Source: Streptomyces fildesensis
GTDB lineage: Bacteria > Actinomycetota > Actinomycetes > Streptomycetales > Streptomycetaceae
Length of the DNA stretch: 64,000 nt
Assembly: GCF_016107395.1 (NCBI RefSeq)
Contig: NZ_JAAIKO010000041.1
Location: forward strand, 1 to 64,000
Direction: 5' to 3'
Shown: one piece after another, positions 31,878 to 40,660 of the stretch
Layout: every line of letters starts with the position of its first letter
Position numbering within the stretch: the first letter of the stretch is position 1
Notes under the pieces: generated by a model
Told to the model about the DNA's origin: nothing
Databases searched by the model: none
Seen by the model: the letters and a program-made list of their open reading frames with translations, nothing else
Translations under genes and position numbers: made by a program

Positions 31878-34800
31878 TCAGGTGCCGTAGACCTCGAATT
31901 CGTAGATCCGGGCCGCGGTGTCGGTGTTCTGGGTGGGCGTGATGACGGCGAGACGGGCGTAGCGGGCGGTGGCGGTGAAGGGGTTGCTGGTGACGTCGGA
32001 GGTGTTGCCGCGCACCTGGGCCACCGGGGTCCAGGTGGTGCCGTCCGTGGAGACCTGCAGATCGAAGTCCTTGGTGTCCCAGCCCGCCGACTCCCCGCCG
32101 GCGCCGGCGTGCCGCACGGTGATCGAGCTCAGCGCGTGCGATCCGCCGAGGTCGACCTGGAGGGTCTTGGTTCCGGCGGCGCCCGAGCACCACTTGTCGG
32201 TGTTGCCTCCGGAGACGCTGCCGTTGACCGCCTTGTCAGGTGTCTCGGTGGTGTTGCAGGAGGCGGACCCGGTGGCGGGCCGGTTCAGCGCCAGGTTGGC
32301 CGGGCCGCTGCTGCCGCCCCCGTAGACCTCGAGTTCGTAGATCCGCACGGCGGTGGCTCCGCTGTTGCCGGGTGTGGTGACGGCGAGTTTGACGTAGCGG
32401 GCCTGCCGGGCGGCGATGGTGTTGTACGTCCTGCTGGACCGGGAACCGGTGACGGTCGTCGCGGTGGACCACGTCGTGCCGTCGGTGCTGGTCTGGATCT
32501 GGTAGGCACCGGTGTTCCAGGCGGTGTTCTCGCCGCCCAGTCCGGCGTGCTTGAGGACGAACGAGGAGACCGTCTGCACGGAACCGAGGTCGACCTGCAT
32601 CGCCGGGCTCGTCGAGTTCGTGCACCACTTGCTGTTGTTCTTCAGCGTGCCGTCGACGGCCTTGTCCGCCGACTCCGCCGCCGCGCAGGGGGTCGAGGCG
32701 GTGGTCACCGGCTTGCCCTGGGCGAGATTCGCACCCAGTTCGGGAGCGGCCGGGACCGAGGTCCCGCCGTCCTGGAAGGACGGCGGCGCGTCGTTGGCGC
32801 CGGTGCCCCAGGTGGCGCTCGGCGTTCCGCCCATCGTGTAGTTCAGCGTCCCGCCGCCCGCCACGTCCGGGTAGCGCAGGTAATTGTGGCTGGTGGACGT
32901 GCCGTTGACGCTCAGGCCCTGGACGTAGTTCCCGGAGCCCGAGGAGTTGATGGTGATGTCCCCGGCGGCCCGCTGGATCGTGATGGAGGGGAACGTCGGG
33001 CCGTGCACGGCGAGCGTGTCGGCGCCGGGGGTGGCCGGGTACATGCCGAGCGCCGCCCAGACGTACCAGGCGGAGGTCGCACCCAGGTCGTCGTTGCCGG
33101 GCAGTCCGCCCGGTCCGGTGGTGAACGACTCGGTCATCACCTTGCGCACCGCGTCCGAGGCGCCGGACGGGTGCCGGGCGTAGTCGTACGCCCACGGCAC
33201 ACCGTGTTCCGGCTCGTTGCCGATGTAGTAGTACGGCCGGCTCTGCCCGGCGTTGACCTCGGTGAAGTGGTGGTCCAGTCGCTGCACGGCGGTCTGCCGG
33301 CCACCCATCGAGTTGATGAGGTCGGCGAAGTCGTAGGTGACCATCCAGGTGTACTGGGCCGCGTTGCCCTCGGTGAAGGTGGACTGGCTGGCCGGGTCGA
33401 GGGGCCAGGGCCAGCTGCCGTCACTGTTGCGCGGGTGCACGAAACCCGACTCGGTGTTGAACGTGTTGCGCCACCACTGGGCGCGCGTCATGTGTGTGTT
33501 GTAGCTCGTCGTGTTGCCCAGCGACTTGGCGAACTGCGCCGTCGCGAAGTCGGAGGCCGAGTACTCCAGCGAGTCCGACGGGTCACCGTTGATGTAGTGC
33601 AGGCTGGTGAACGTGGACTGCCGGCCGCGGATCGCGGTGCCCTGGGTGGTACCGCCGTTGGAGGACTTCTCCATCAGTGTCAGCGCGGCGGCGGTGTCGA
33701 AGTCACGGGCGCCGAAGGCGTACATGCTGCTCACGATGATGGGTCCTGGATCGCCCGTCATCACGAAGTCCTCGTTCGTCTGCTGCGACCATTTGGGCAG
33801 CAGGCCGCCCTGCTGGCCGTCGAGGACCATGGACTTGGCGATGTCACTCGCCTCGGTCGGCGCGATCAGCGCGATGAGGGCCGCCCAGGAGCGGTAGATG
33901 TCCCAGCCGGAGTAGTTCTGGTAGACCGGGTGGGCGGAGTTGTGCACCGCCCCGTCGAAGCCGCGGTAGTCACCGTTGACGTCACTGGAGATGTTCGGGC
34001 TCTGGAAGACGTGGTAGAGCGAGGTGTAGAACTTCTGCAGCTCGGTGGCGCCGCCGCTGGAGACCTGGACCCGGTTGAGGATCTGGTTCCAGGAGGTGTC
34101 CGCCGCGGTGCGTACGGCGTTGAAGTCCCAGCCGTTGTTCTCCGTGGTGAGGTTGGTCTTCGCGTTCGCGACGCTGACGTAGGACAGGGCGACCTTGAAC
34201 TGGACGTTCTGACTGGCCGTGGTGTCGAAGGTGACATAGGCGCCGGTGTTGGTGCCGTTGGCGCTCGCCGAGCCCGCGGTGACCGTGCCGCCGCTCCAGG
34301 TGCCGAAGCCGGTGGGGGCCTTGTCGAAGCGGATGTCGAAGAAGATCTGGTACGTCTTCGACGAGCCGCAGAAGCCGCCCGCGGTGACGCTGCCGCTGAC
34401 CTCCGAGCCGCTGATCTGGACCGAGCCGCTGCGGTTGCCGGTGGCGCTGCGGCTGGTGTTGATCAACAGCCGGGAGGTGGTGCCGGCCGGGTAGACGAGC
34501 TTGCCCATGCCGGTGCGCGTGGTCGCGGTCAGCTCGACGTTGGTGGCGTACTTGTCCAGCCGGTTCTTGTAGTAGCCGGGCGCGGCGGCCTCGTTCGCCT
34601 TCGTGTAGCCGGACGCGTAGCTGGTCCAGCTGGTGCCGGGTGAGGCGCCGAGCGCTCCGGTGACCGGGAGCATCGGGAGGTCCTCGTTGTTCGAGCAGCC
34701 CGCACCGTCGAAGTGGGTGGCGCTGAAGTCCTCGATGGTGGTGTCCGAGGCGCGGTAGCCGGACGGTGAGGCGGTCGGGGTGTCCGGGCTCAGCTGGACG

Positions 34801-35081
34801 CCGCCGAACGGGACCACGGCGCCCGGATAGGTGCTTCCGCCGGCGCCGCCCGGCACCGGGTTGGGCGCGGTGCTGTCGTCGGTGCCGATGAACGGGTCGA
34901 CGTACTGGGTCGGGTTGGACACGGCGGCGTGCGCCGGGGGCGAGGCGAACGCGACCGCGCCGACCGCGGTCAGCAGCAGGCAGGAGAAGGCCACACCGAG
35001 TCTCAGCAGCGGGGTCGCCCGTTCGGGTGGTGGATTGACGCCCGGGGCAGCACAGTGCCGGACGGAATGCGATCGGAGCAC
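31878..35081 (-). CDS. Secreted GH92 alpha-mannosidase with two F5/8-type sugar-binding domains
   Basis: A protein of about 1067 residues. A signal peptide (FSCLLLTAVGAVAFASPPAH, ending AHA) is followed by the GH92 start TQYVDPFIGTDDS and the catalytic (alpha/alpha)6 domain. EGNAAQYTWMVTYD carries the general-acid Glu region and GNDDLGATSAWYVWAALGMY the base Asp region. GH92 enzymes are calcium-dependent inverting exo-alpha-mannosidases. Two C-terminal discoidin-like domains (starting NLAQGKPVTTAS and NLALNRPATGSA) probably bind sugars. GTG 35081 is a tentative start; the open frame's most upstream TTG at 35174 overlaps a probable LacI operator. Divergent from a sugar ABC transporter with shared operators, it probably liberates mannose for import. 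Confidence 0.9.
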   Translation of the reverse strand: MLRSHSVRHCAAPGVNPPPERATPLLRLGVAFSCLLLTAVGAVAFASPPAHAAVSNPTQYVDPFIGTDDSTAPNPVPGGAGGSTYPGAVVPFGGVQLSPDTPTASPSGYRASDTTIEDFSATHFDGAGCSNNEDLPMLPVTGALGASPGTSWTSYASGYTKANEAAAPGYYKNRLDKYATNVELTATTRTGMGKLVYPAGTTSRLLINTSRSATGNRSGSVQISGSEVSGSVTAGGFCGSSKTYQIFFDIRFDKAPTGFGTWSGGTVTAGSASANGTNTGAYVTFDTTASQNVQFKVALSYVSVANAKTNLTTENNGWDFNAVRTAADTSWNQILNRVQVSSGGATELQKFYTSLYHVFQSPNISSDVNGDYRGFDGAVHNSAHPVYQNYSGWDIYRSWAALIALIAPTEASDIAKSMVLDGQQGGLLPKWSQQTNEDFVMTGDPGPIIVSSMYAFGARDFDTAAALTLMEKSSNGGTTQGTAIRGRQSTFTSLHYINGDPSDSLEYSASDFATAQFAKSLGNTTSYNTHMTRAQWWRNTFNTESGFVHPRNSDGSWPWPLDPASQSTFTEGNAAQYTWMVTYDFADLINSMGGRQTAVQRLDHHFTEVNAGQSRPYYYIGNEPEHGVPWAYDYARHPSGASDAVRKVMTESFTTGPGGLPGNDDLGATSAWYVWAALGMYPATPGADTLAVHGPTFPSITIQRAAGDITINSSGSGNYVQGLSVNGTSTSHNYLRYPDVAGGGTLNYTMGGTPSATWGTGANDAPPSFQDGGTSVPAAPELGANLAQGKPVTTASTPCAAAESADKAVDGTLKNNSKWCTNSTSPAMQVDLGSVQTVSSFVLKHAGLGGENTAWNTGAYQIQTSTDGTTWSTATTVTGSRSSRTYNTIAARQARYVKLAVTTPGNSGATAVRIYELEVYGGGSSGPANLALNRPATGSASCNTTETPDKAVNGSVSGGNTDKWCSGAAGTKTLQVDLGGSHALSSITVRHAGAGGESAGWDTKDFDLQVSTDGTTWTPVAQVRGNTSDVTSNPFTATARYARLAVITPTQNTDTAARIYEFEVYGT

Positions 35082-35159
35082 GGAGAACCACCTTGTCGTG
35101 GGGGAGGCCGCTCGCCGCGGGGCCAGCGTCCTGAAGGCACGGAGGATGCTCGAAGTGCA

Positions 35160-35173
35160 TGTGAACGTTATCA
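35160..35173. promoter_or_regulatory. Putative LacI operator, GH92 side
   Basis: TGTGAACGTTATCA matches an ideal LacI-type palindrome TGATAACGTTATCA at 12 of 14 positions. It lies downstream of a minus-strand TTGACA at about 35213-35208, where a repressor would block GH92 transcription. Confidence 0.65.
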
Positions 35174-35286
35174 ATCGAAACAGGATTCTTGACGTGTCCC
35201 TGATTCCCTGTCAAGAGTGCTCACTGCGCCGCGAATCGCGAGATTGTCCGGACCTGGGCGGCTAAATCGCACCTGTGCGCAGAGTA

Positions 35287-35315
35287 TTGACACGACATCA
35301 GGCCACCCCCACAAT
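35287..35315 (+). promoter_or_regulatory. Probable housekeeping promoter of the sugar ABC operon
   Basis: TTGACA (35287-35292), a 17-base spacer and CACAAT (35310-35315) fit a sigma-HrdB/sigma-70 promoter. The predicted start falls just before the operator at 35327 and about 40 bases before the ATPase start codon. Confidence 0.55.
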
Positions 35316-35326
35316 CCGGGAATCGC

Positions 35327-35340
35327 TGAGAACGTTACCA
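35327..35340. promoter_or_regulatory. Putative LacI operator, ABC transporter side
   Basis: TGAGAACGTTACCA matches TGATAACGTTATCA at 12 of 14 positions. It sits between the predicted transcription start and the ATPase ATG. The LacI gene at the end of the operon is the obvious candidate regulator. Confidence 0.65.
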
Positions 35341-35360
35341 AGGCCCGGGGAGGCTTCTCG

Positions 35361-36134
35361 ATGACAGAACCACTCCTGGAGGCGCGGGGGGTGACCAAGC
35401 ACTTCGGTCATGTCCAGGCTCTCCAGGGCGCTGATTTCACCGCGTGGCCCGGCGAAGTCGTCGCACTCATCGGCGACAACGGCGCCGGGAAGAGCACTCT
35501 GGTCAAGACCTTGTCCGGCACCATCAGACCGGACGGCGGGCAGATCCTGGTGGACGGCGCGCCGGTGCGGCTGACCAGCCCGCTGGACGCCCGGCGGTAC
35601 GGCATCGAGACCGTGTACCAGGACCTGGCGCTCGCCCCGGACCTGGACGCGGCGGCCAATCTGCATCTGGGCCGGGAGCTGTTCCGCGGCGGTCTGCTCG
35701 GACGGCTCCATGTGCTCGACCGGGCGGCGATGCGCCGGTCGGCCGTCGCGGCCTTCGCCGAACTCGGGGTCGATCTGCAGGATGTGGGCGTCCCCGTGGC
35801 GTCCCTGTCGGGCGGTCAGCGCCAGTCGGTCGCGGTGGCTAGGGCGGTCGCCTTCGCCAATCGGATCATCTTCATGGACGAACCCACCGCCGCACTCGGT
35901 GTGGTGCAGCGGGGGCGGGTGCTCGACACCATCAGGCGGGTCCGGGACCGCGGTATTGCCGTCGTCCTGATCAGCCACAACATGCCCGAGGTGCTGTCGG
36001 TCGCCGACCGCGTCGAGGTACTGCGGCTCGGCCGCCGGGTGGCGCGGTTCACCGCCGCGCAGTCGTCGGTCGAGGAGCTGGTCGGCGCCATGACCGGGGC
36101 ACTGGACCCGGCGTCGAACGGTGGCGCAGCGTGA
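35361..36134 (+). CDS. CUT2 sugar ABC transporter ATP-binding protein
   Basis: A 257-residue single-copy ATPase: Walker A GDNGAGKST, signature LSGGQRQS, Walker B IIFMDEPTAALG, switch His in VLISHNMPE. It has one nucleotide-binding domain rather than the fused double domain of RbsA, resembling FrcA-type importers. ATG 35361 follows GGGGAGG at a good spacing. The stop overlaps the permease GTG by 4 bases. With the permease and binding protein it forms a monosaccharide importer; given the divergent GH92 mannosidase, mannose is the likely substrate (inference). Confidence 0.93.
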   Translation: MTEPLLEARGVTKHFGHVQALQGADFTAWPGEVVALIGDNGAGKSTLVKTLSGTIRPDGGQILVDGAPVRLTSPLDARRYGIETVYQDLALAPDLDAAANLHLGRELFRGGLLGRLHVLDRAAMRRSAVAAFAELGVDLQDVGVPVASLSGGQRQSVAVARAVAFANRIIFMDEPTAALGVVQRGRVLDTIRRVRDRGIAVVLISHNMPEVLSVADRVEVLRLGRRVARFTAAQSSVEELVGAMTGALDPASNGGAA

Positions 36135-37285
36135 AGTCGGAGACGGCGGGACAGGACATGACGGATACAGGAAAGCCGCGGCTGGAGAAGACGGGAGCCG
36201 GGGAGCCGGCGCCCACCGGGTCCCCGATACCGGCCGGGGACGGCTCGCCCGTGCCCGCGGAGGAAGGCTCGCCCGTGCCCCCGAGGCCGCGGTTCACCGT
36301 GCCGGGTTGGGCGAAGCGCATCGCGGCGGTCAACGAGGCCTGGACGTTCGGCGTCCTGGTCCTCCTGGTCGCCTTCTTCACCATCGCCGCGCCGGGCACC
36401 TTCCTCACCCAGTACGACATCACCCAGATAGCCACCAACGCCGCCATCTACCTGGTGCTCGGCGTCGGCATGACCTTCGTCATCATCGTGGCCGGGATCG
36501 ATCTGTCGGTCGGCTCGGTCCTCGTGCTGGCCGCTGTGCTGTCCGGCGAGTACACCGTGCACCACGGCGGCGCCGAGTCGGGCTGGGGCACCATCACGGT
36601 CGCCGCGCTGATAGCCCTGGCCACCGGGCTGGTGTGGGGCGCGGTCCAGGGGCTGTTGGTGGCCAAGGCCAAGGTGCCGCCGCTGATCGTCACCCTCGGC
36701 GGCTTCGGCGCGGCCCTGGGGCTCGCCCAGATCATCACCGGCGGGCAGGACCTGACCGGGGCCGTGTCGGGCAAGCTGCAGCACAGCATCGGGTTCGGCA
36801 AGCTCTTCGGGCAGATCCCCTGGCTGGTGGTCATCGCGTTCGGCACCACGGTCCTGTTCGGCCTGGTGCTCGCCTACACCCGGTTCGGCCGCTACACGTA
36901 CGCGATCGGCTCCAACGCGGAGGGCGCGCGCCGGGTCGGCATCGCGGTGGACCGGCATCTCGTCCTGGTCTACGCCCTGGCCGGACTGCTGGCCGGGCTC
37001 GGCAGCGTGATGTGGCTGGCCTACTTCGGCACCACGTCCATCGCCGGCCACTCCACCGACAACCTCAAGGTCATCACCGCGGTCGTGCTCGGCGGCGCCA
37101 GTCTCTTCGGCGGGCGCGGTTCGGTGCTCGGCACGGTGATCGGTGTCTTCATCCCGGCGGTCCTGACCACCGGCCTGATCATCATCGGCGTCCAGCAGTA
37201 CTGGCAGGACGTCGCCATCGGCGTGGTCCTGGTCCTCGCCGTCTACCTCGACCAGTTCCGCAGGCGCAGCCGCGACCGCGGCTGA
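36131..37285 (+). CDS. CUT2 sugar ABC transporter permease (RbsC-like)
   Basis: A 384-residue permease of the BPD_transp_2 family. The N-terminal 60 residues are a Pro/Gly/Glu-rich cytoplasmic extension with SPVPAEEGSPVPPRPR-type repeats. Then come about ten hydrophobic segments with the family motifs GVGMTFVIIVAGIDLSVGSV and IGSNAEGARRVGIAVDR, and late GGASLFGGRGSVLGTVIGVF. GTG 36131 overlaps the ATPase stop, indicating translational coupling. Confidence 0.94.
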   Translation: MKSETAGQDMTDTGKPRLEKTGAGEPAPTGSPIPAGDGSPVPAEEGSPVPPRPRFTVPGWAKRIAAVNEAWTFGVLVLLVAFFTIAAPGTFLTQYDITQIATNAAIYLVLGVGMTFVIIVAGIDLSVGSVLVLAAVLSGEYTVHHGGAESGWGTITVAALIALATGLVWGAVQGLLVAKAKVPPLIVTLGGFGAALGLAQIITGGQDLTGAVSGKLQHSIGFGKLFGQIPWLVVIAFGTTVLFGLVLAYTRFGRYTYAIGSNAEGARRVGIAVDRHLVLVYALAGLLAGLGSVMWLAYFGTTSIAGHSTDNLKVITAVVLGGASLFGGRGSVLGTVIGVFIPAVLTTGLIIIGVQQYWQDVAIGVVLVLAVYLDQFRRRSRDRG

Positions 37286-37354
37286 CCGCGGTCCCCGCGC
37301 ACTCCCCCTCCCCTGCTCCCCCTCGGGCCGCACCCTCACAGAAGGATCTCCGCC

Positions 37355-38335
37355 ATGCACAGAGCCACGAAGTTCGCCGGATGCTGCGCGGTGCTGGCCG
37401 TGTTGGCCACCACCGCCGGCTGCAGCAGCGACGACAACGGGTCATCCGGCTCCGGGAAGAAGACCATCCAGCTGATCACCGGAGTCAAGAGCGACCCCTT
37501 CTACATCACGATGGCGTGCGCCGCCCAGGCCGAGGCCGCGAAGGTCGGCGTGGACCTCAAGACCAACGGCTCGGCGCAGTGGGACGTTGCGGTGCAGCGG
37601 CCGATCATCGACTCGGTCGCCGCCACCCACCCGGACGGCCTGCTGATATCCCCGGTGGACAGCACCGCGCTGACCCCCTCGCTCCAGCAGATCCAGGGCG
37701 CGGGCACCAAGGTCGTACTCGTCGACACCTCGGTCACCGAGGCCTCGGTGGGCGTCTCGCGGATCTCCTCCGACAACGAGGCCGGCGGCAAAGCCGCGGC
37801 GAAGGCCCTCGCGCAGCTGATGGGCGACAAGGGCTCGGCCATCGTGATCAGTGTCAAGCCCGGGGTCTCCACCACCGATGCCCGGATCAAGGGCTTCACC
37901 GAGGAGATGCAGAGCAACCACACCGGGATCACGCTGCTTCCGGTGCTGTACGACAACGACCTGCCGGCCACGGCCGCGTCGCAGATCCAGGCGACCCTCG
38001 CCGCGCACCCCGACCTCGGCGGCGTCTTCGCGGGCAACACCAACACCGCCCAGGGCGTGTCCACCGGACTGCAGGCCGCCGGAAAGCAGGGCAAGGTCAA
38101 GGTCGCCGCGTTCGACGCGGAACCCGACGAGATCACCGCGCTCAAGAACGGCACCCTGGACGTCCTGGTCGCGCAGGACCCGGGCGGCATCGGCACCCAG
38201 GGCGTCGATCAGGCGCTGGCCGCGATCCAGGGCAAGAAGGTGACCGCGCAGATCGGAACTCCCATGGTCGCCATCACCAAGGAGAACATGACGGATCCCG
38301 CCATCACCAAGTACTTCTACAAGTCCGCCTGCTGA
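37355..38335 (+). CDS. Sugar-binding lipoprotein of the CUT2 importer
   Basis: A 326-residue periplasmic-binding protein of the RbsB/type-1 class. The lipobox TTAGC places the lipidated cysteine at residue 25, followed by a Ser/Asp-rich linker. The core begins KKTIQLITGVKSDPFYITMA, with AAFDAEPDEITALKNGTLDV and VAQDPGGIGTQGVDQAL in the second lobe, characteristic of monosaccharide binders. GAAGGATCTCC upstream contains the ribosome binding site. It lies about 70 bases after the permease. Confidence 0.93.
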   Translation: MHRATKFAGCCAVLAVLATTAGCSSDDNGSSGSGKKTIQLITGVKSDPFYITMACAAQAEAAKVGVDLKTNGSAQWDVAVQRPIIDSVAATHPDGLLISPVDSTALTPSLQQIQGAGTKVVLVDTSVTEASVGVSRISSDNEAGGKAAAKALAQLMGDKGSAIVISVKPGVSTTDARIKGFTEEMQSNHTGITLLPVLYDNDLPATAASQIQATLAAHPDLGGVFAGNTNTAQGVSTGLQAAGKQGKVKVAAFDAEPDEITALKNGTLDVLVAQDPGGIGTQGVDQALAAIQGKKVTAQIGTPMVAITKENMTDPAITKYFYKSAC

Positions 38336-38400
38336 TTCCCGGGCCGGCGGCGGGACCTGGGGGTTCACCCGGTCCCGCCCCCGGTCCCGGCGGCATGGGT

Positions 38401-38414
38401 GGGTAACGTTGGCG
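38401..38414. promoter_or_regulatory. Weak LacI-type operator upstream of lacI-like gene
   Basis: GGGTAACGTTGGCG keeps the TAACGTT core seen in the two operators at 35160 and 35327 but matches the ideal palindrome at only about 9 of 14 positions. It could allow autoregulation of the LacI gene about 105 bases downstream. Confidence 0.35.
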
Positions 38415-38518
38415 CCGCCGGTGCCCGGACCGCACGCGGGGAGTGCGGAGGGTCCCGCCGGCCATCAACCACGCGTCGGATTCCGGCACCGCACCGGAAC
38501 CCGTCGATGAGGAGGCCC

Positions 38519-39550
38519 GTGAAGCGCCCGACGATGAAGGACGTGGCCCGCGCCGCGGGAGTCAGTCCGATGACGGTCTCCCGTGTCATATCCGGCGAGT
38601 CGGCCGTGTCCCCGGACACCACGGCCCGAGTCGAGCAGGCGGTGCGGAAGCTGGGGTACCAGCGCAACGACAACGCGCGGAACCTGCGGTCGAAGAACCT
38701 GGGGACGTCCACCATCGGTCTGGTGGTGGACGATCTGGCGAACCCGTTCTACGCCCTGATGGCGCGGTCCGTGGAGGACGAGGCGCACCGGCGCGGCTAT
38801 CTGGTCCTGGTCGGCAGCACCAACGACGAGCCGCGCCGGGAGCAGGAGGTCGTCGCGGCGTTCTGCGCCCGGCAGGTCGACGGGCTGATCCTCGTGCCGA
38901 CCATCGGCAGTCACGGATTCCTCAAGCAGCCGATGGAGGGCGGCACCCGGGTCGTCTGTGTCGACCGGCCCGCCAAGGGGCTGGCGGTCGACACCGTCAC
39001 CGTCGACAACCGCGCCGGGGCGAACCGGGCCGTCACCCATCTGCTGGACCACGGGCACACCCGGATCGCCTATCTCGGTGACCGGTTCGGCATCTGGACC
39101 CAGCGCGAGCGCTACGCGGGTTATCAGGAGGCCCTGGCGGCCCGGGGGGTGACGGAGGATCCCGAACTGGTGCGGCACGAACTGCGCTCCCAGCCCGACG
39201 CGGCCGCGGCGCTGGCGGAGTTGCGCGCCCTGCGCCACCCGCCGACCGCGCTGTTCACCAGCAACGACCTCATCACCATCGGTGTCATGGACGGTCTCGG
39301 CCAGGCCGAGGGCGGTCTGTTCGACCGGATCGCGATCGTCGGCTTCGACGACTTCCCGCTCGCCGAGCGGCTGAGCCCGCCGCTGACGGTGGTGAGCCAG
39401 GACCCGGTGGCGCTCGGCAGCACCGCGGCGAACCTGCTCTTCTCGCGGATCGACGGCGACCGCTCGGCGCCGCGTTCGGTGATCCTGCTGACCCGTTTCA
39501 TCGTCCGCGGCTCCGGCGAGACTCCGGCCGCCGGGCGCAGGCCCGTCTGA
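38519..39550 (+). CDS. LacI-family transcriptional repressor
   Basis: A 343-residue LacI regulator. The HTH reads TMKDVARAAGVSPMTVSRVI, with the hinge after KLGYQRNDNARNLRS. The effector domain resembles a sugar-binding protein (TIGLVVDDLANPFYALMARS; TALFTSNDLITIGVMDGLGQ). Start choice: GTG 38519 lies 3 bases after AGGAGG, ATG 38507 overlaps that site, and ATG 38534 is too far; all three are in frame and the DNA-binding domain is kept in each. Position after the ABC genes and the TAACGTT-type operators make it the probable repressor of the GH92/ABC locus. Confidence 0.92.
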   Translation: MKRPTMKDVARAAGVSPMTVSRVISGESAVSPDTTARVEQAVRKLGYQRNDNARNLRSKNLGTSTIGLVVDDLANPFYALMARSVEDEAHRRGYLVLVGSTNDEPRREQEVVAAFCARQVDGLILVPTIGSHGFLKQPMEGGTRVVCVDRPAKGLAVDTVTVDNRAGANRAVTHLLDHGHTRIAYLGDRFGIWTQRERYAGYQEALAARGVTEDPELVRHELRSQPDAAAALAELRALRHPPTALFTSNDLITIGVMDGLGQAEGGLFDRIAIVGFDDFPLAERLSPPLTVVSQDPVALGSTAANLLFSRIDGDRSAPRSVILLTRFIVRGSGETPAAGRRPV

Positions 39551-39557
39551 CATACCG

Positions 39558-39594
39558 GGTGTGGGCCGTACCTCACCGAGGCACGGCCCACACC
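39558..39594 (+). terminator. Terminator-like hairpin after the LacI gene
   Basis: A perfect 12-bp inverted repeat (GGTGTGGGCCGT / ACGGCCCACACC) with a 13-base loop starts 7 bases after the LacI stop. It probably ends the sugar operon. Confidence 0.8.
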
Positions 39595-39630
39595 GGTCCG
39601 CCGCCGGGCCCCCACCCGGATGACGGACGA

Positions 39631-39708
39631 TCAGGCGGCGCATGCCCGGAACGCGGTGCGCTGTGCGCGCTCGCTCGGGCTGATGACACGCACGTCTGGT
39701 CCAGACAT
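39631..39708 (-). pseudogene. Possible 5' remnant of a cupin-type gene
   Basis: A 25-codon frame beginning MSGPDVRVISPSERAQRTA resembles the N-termini of some Streptomyces cupin-domain proteins, which continue with a TPGMRR-like segment. Here PGMRRL follows in another frame, as if a frameshift and then a deletion had removed the rest. Based on a short, remembered similarity; could be coincidence. Confidence 0.25.
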
Positions 39709-39903
39709 CTCCGACCCTACGAGCCGAGCCGCAGCAAGTCCATGACTTGACGCAAAACATCGATCGTTGCCCGCAAGGTTGAGAACCGGCCATACGCCGA
39801 TGCATCGCCCTGCCACCAACTCGATCCCGCCGCGACGCCGTTCCGCCGCGCGGCGCCCCACGCACAGCCCTTGACGCCGGCCCGGGCCGTCCCCTAAGAA
39901 TAC

Positions 39904-39920
39904 GAACGCGACACGCGTTC
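39904..39920. promoter_or_regulatory. 17-bp palindrome with adjoining -10-like box
   Basis: GAACGCGACACGCGTTC has two perfect 7-bp arms around ACA, directly followed by ATG at 39921 and preceded by TAAGAAT at 39895-39901. This looks like a TetR-type operator in its own promoter. The gene behind the ATG is broken. Confidence 0.55.
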
Positions 39921-39960
39921 ATGTTTTGTGCCGGTGCTCGCAGGACGAGGCCGGGCCGGG

Positions 39961-40101
39961 GTGACGGCCGCCGACGCCGTCCTGCAACTGGCCTTCAGGA
40001 CCGACCCCCTCGGCGATCCCGCGATGCTCGCCTCGGCCAAGCGGATCGTCACGCTCTATCTCTCCGATGTGGTCACCGACCCGGCGTATCTGCGCGCCTG
40101 A
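39961..40101 (+). pseudogene. C-terminal remnant, possibly of a TetR regulator
   Basis: A 46-residue protein-like tail (VTAADAVLQLAFRTDPLGDP, then MLASAKRIVTLYLSDVVTDP and AYLRA) in a frame without an N-terminal domain. It starts 40 bases after an ATG that abuts a 17-bp palindrome, but in a different frame. An internally deleted, autoregulated TetR gene would explain promoter, operator, start and tail together. The family assignment is tentative. Confidence 0.35.
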
Positions 40102-40164
40102 GAACCGGGTCCAGGTCGCGCGCCGCGTACGCGACGCCGGGACCGGACCCGGAACCGACAGCGG

Positions 40165-40542
40165 TCAGGGCTCGTGCGTGTAGAAGATGTAGTACGAGGC
40201 AGCCGCGGCCGCCGCCCCGAAGAAGATGCCCATGCCGACGCACCTGAGGATGCTCTCGTCGGTCAGGCTGTGCAGGAATCCGACCGAGCAGCCGGTCAGC
40301 GTCCCGTAGGCGGCGGCACGCAGCTCGCGCGGCAGCGCCTTCTGCGTTCTGCCGAGCAGGAAGCACAGCACGGCCAACGCGAGACCGGCCACCACACCGA
40401 GCCCGATGTCACCGGCGGTGAGCCCCTCGCCCCCGCGCGCGATGAAGACCGCCCAGACGCCGTAGATCACGCCCAGCGTCACGGGCAGTGCCACCCCGAG
40501 CGAGCCCTGGTGCCGTACCGGCACGGTTGTGGAAGCGGCCAT
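40165..40542 (-). CDS. Small polytopic membrane protein (125 aa)
   Basis: About four transmembrane helices: VALPVTLGVIYGVWAVFIA, IGLGVVAGLALAVLCFLLG, a Thr/Gly-rich segment near LTGCSVGFLHSL, and GMGIFFGAAAAAASYYIFY. The loops are short and basic, and no catalytic motif is seen. ATG 40542 is supported by AAGGAG about 8 bases upstream; the longer frame is cysteine-rich and unsupported. Similar small membrane proteins are widespread in Streptomyces, function unknown. Confidence 0.82.
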   Translation of the reverse strand: MAASTTVPVRHQGSLGVALPVTLGVIYGVWAVFIARGGEGLTAGDIGLGVVAGLALAVLCFLLGRTQKALPRELRAAAYGTLTGCSVGFLHSLTDESILRCVGMGIFFGAAAAAASYYIFYTHEP

Positions 40543-40660
40543 GACGGAACTCCTTCCGCTGTCTCCCTCCAGGTCACACCCGCACGCCCCGCACGGCAAG
40601 TGGATCAACGACCACCCCCGGCGCGACTGCCCTGACGGGCCCGCGGGAGTCCGGGAACCG

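Noticed and set aside
32109..34643. 844-codon open frame antisense to the GH92 gene
   Set aside because: Gly/Val/Arg-rich composition from a GC-rich template; the opposite strand encodes a clear GH92 with conserved motifs.
35082..35174. Start of GH92 at TTG 35174
   Set aside because: This start overlaps a probable LacI operator and lacks a ribosome binding site, and the signal peptide lies further in; GTG 35081 fits better.
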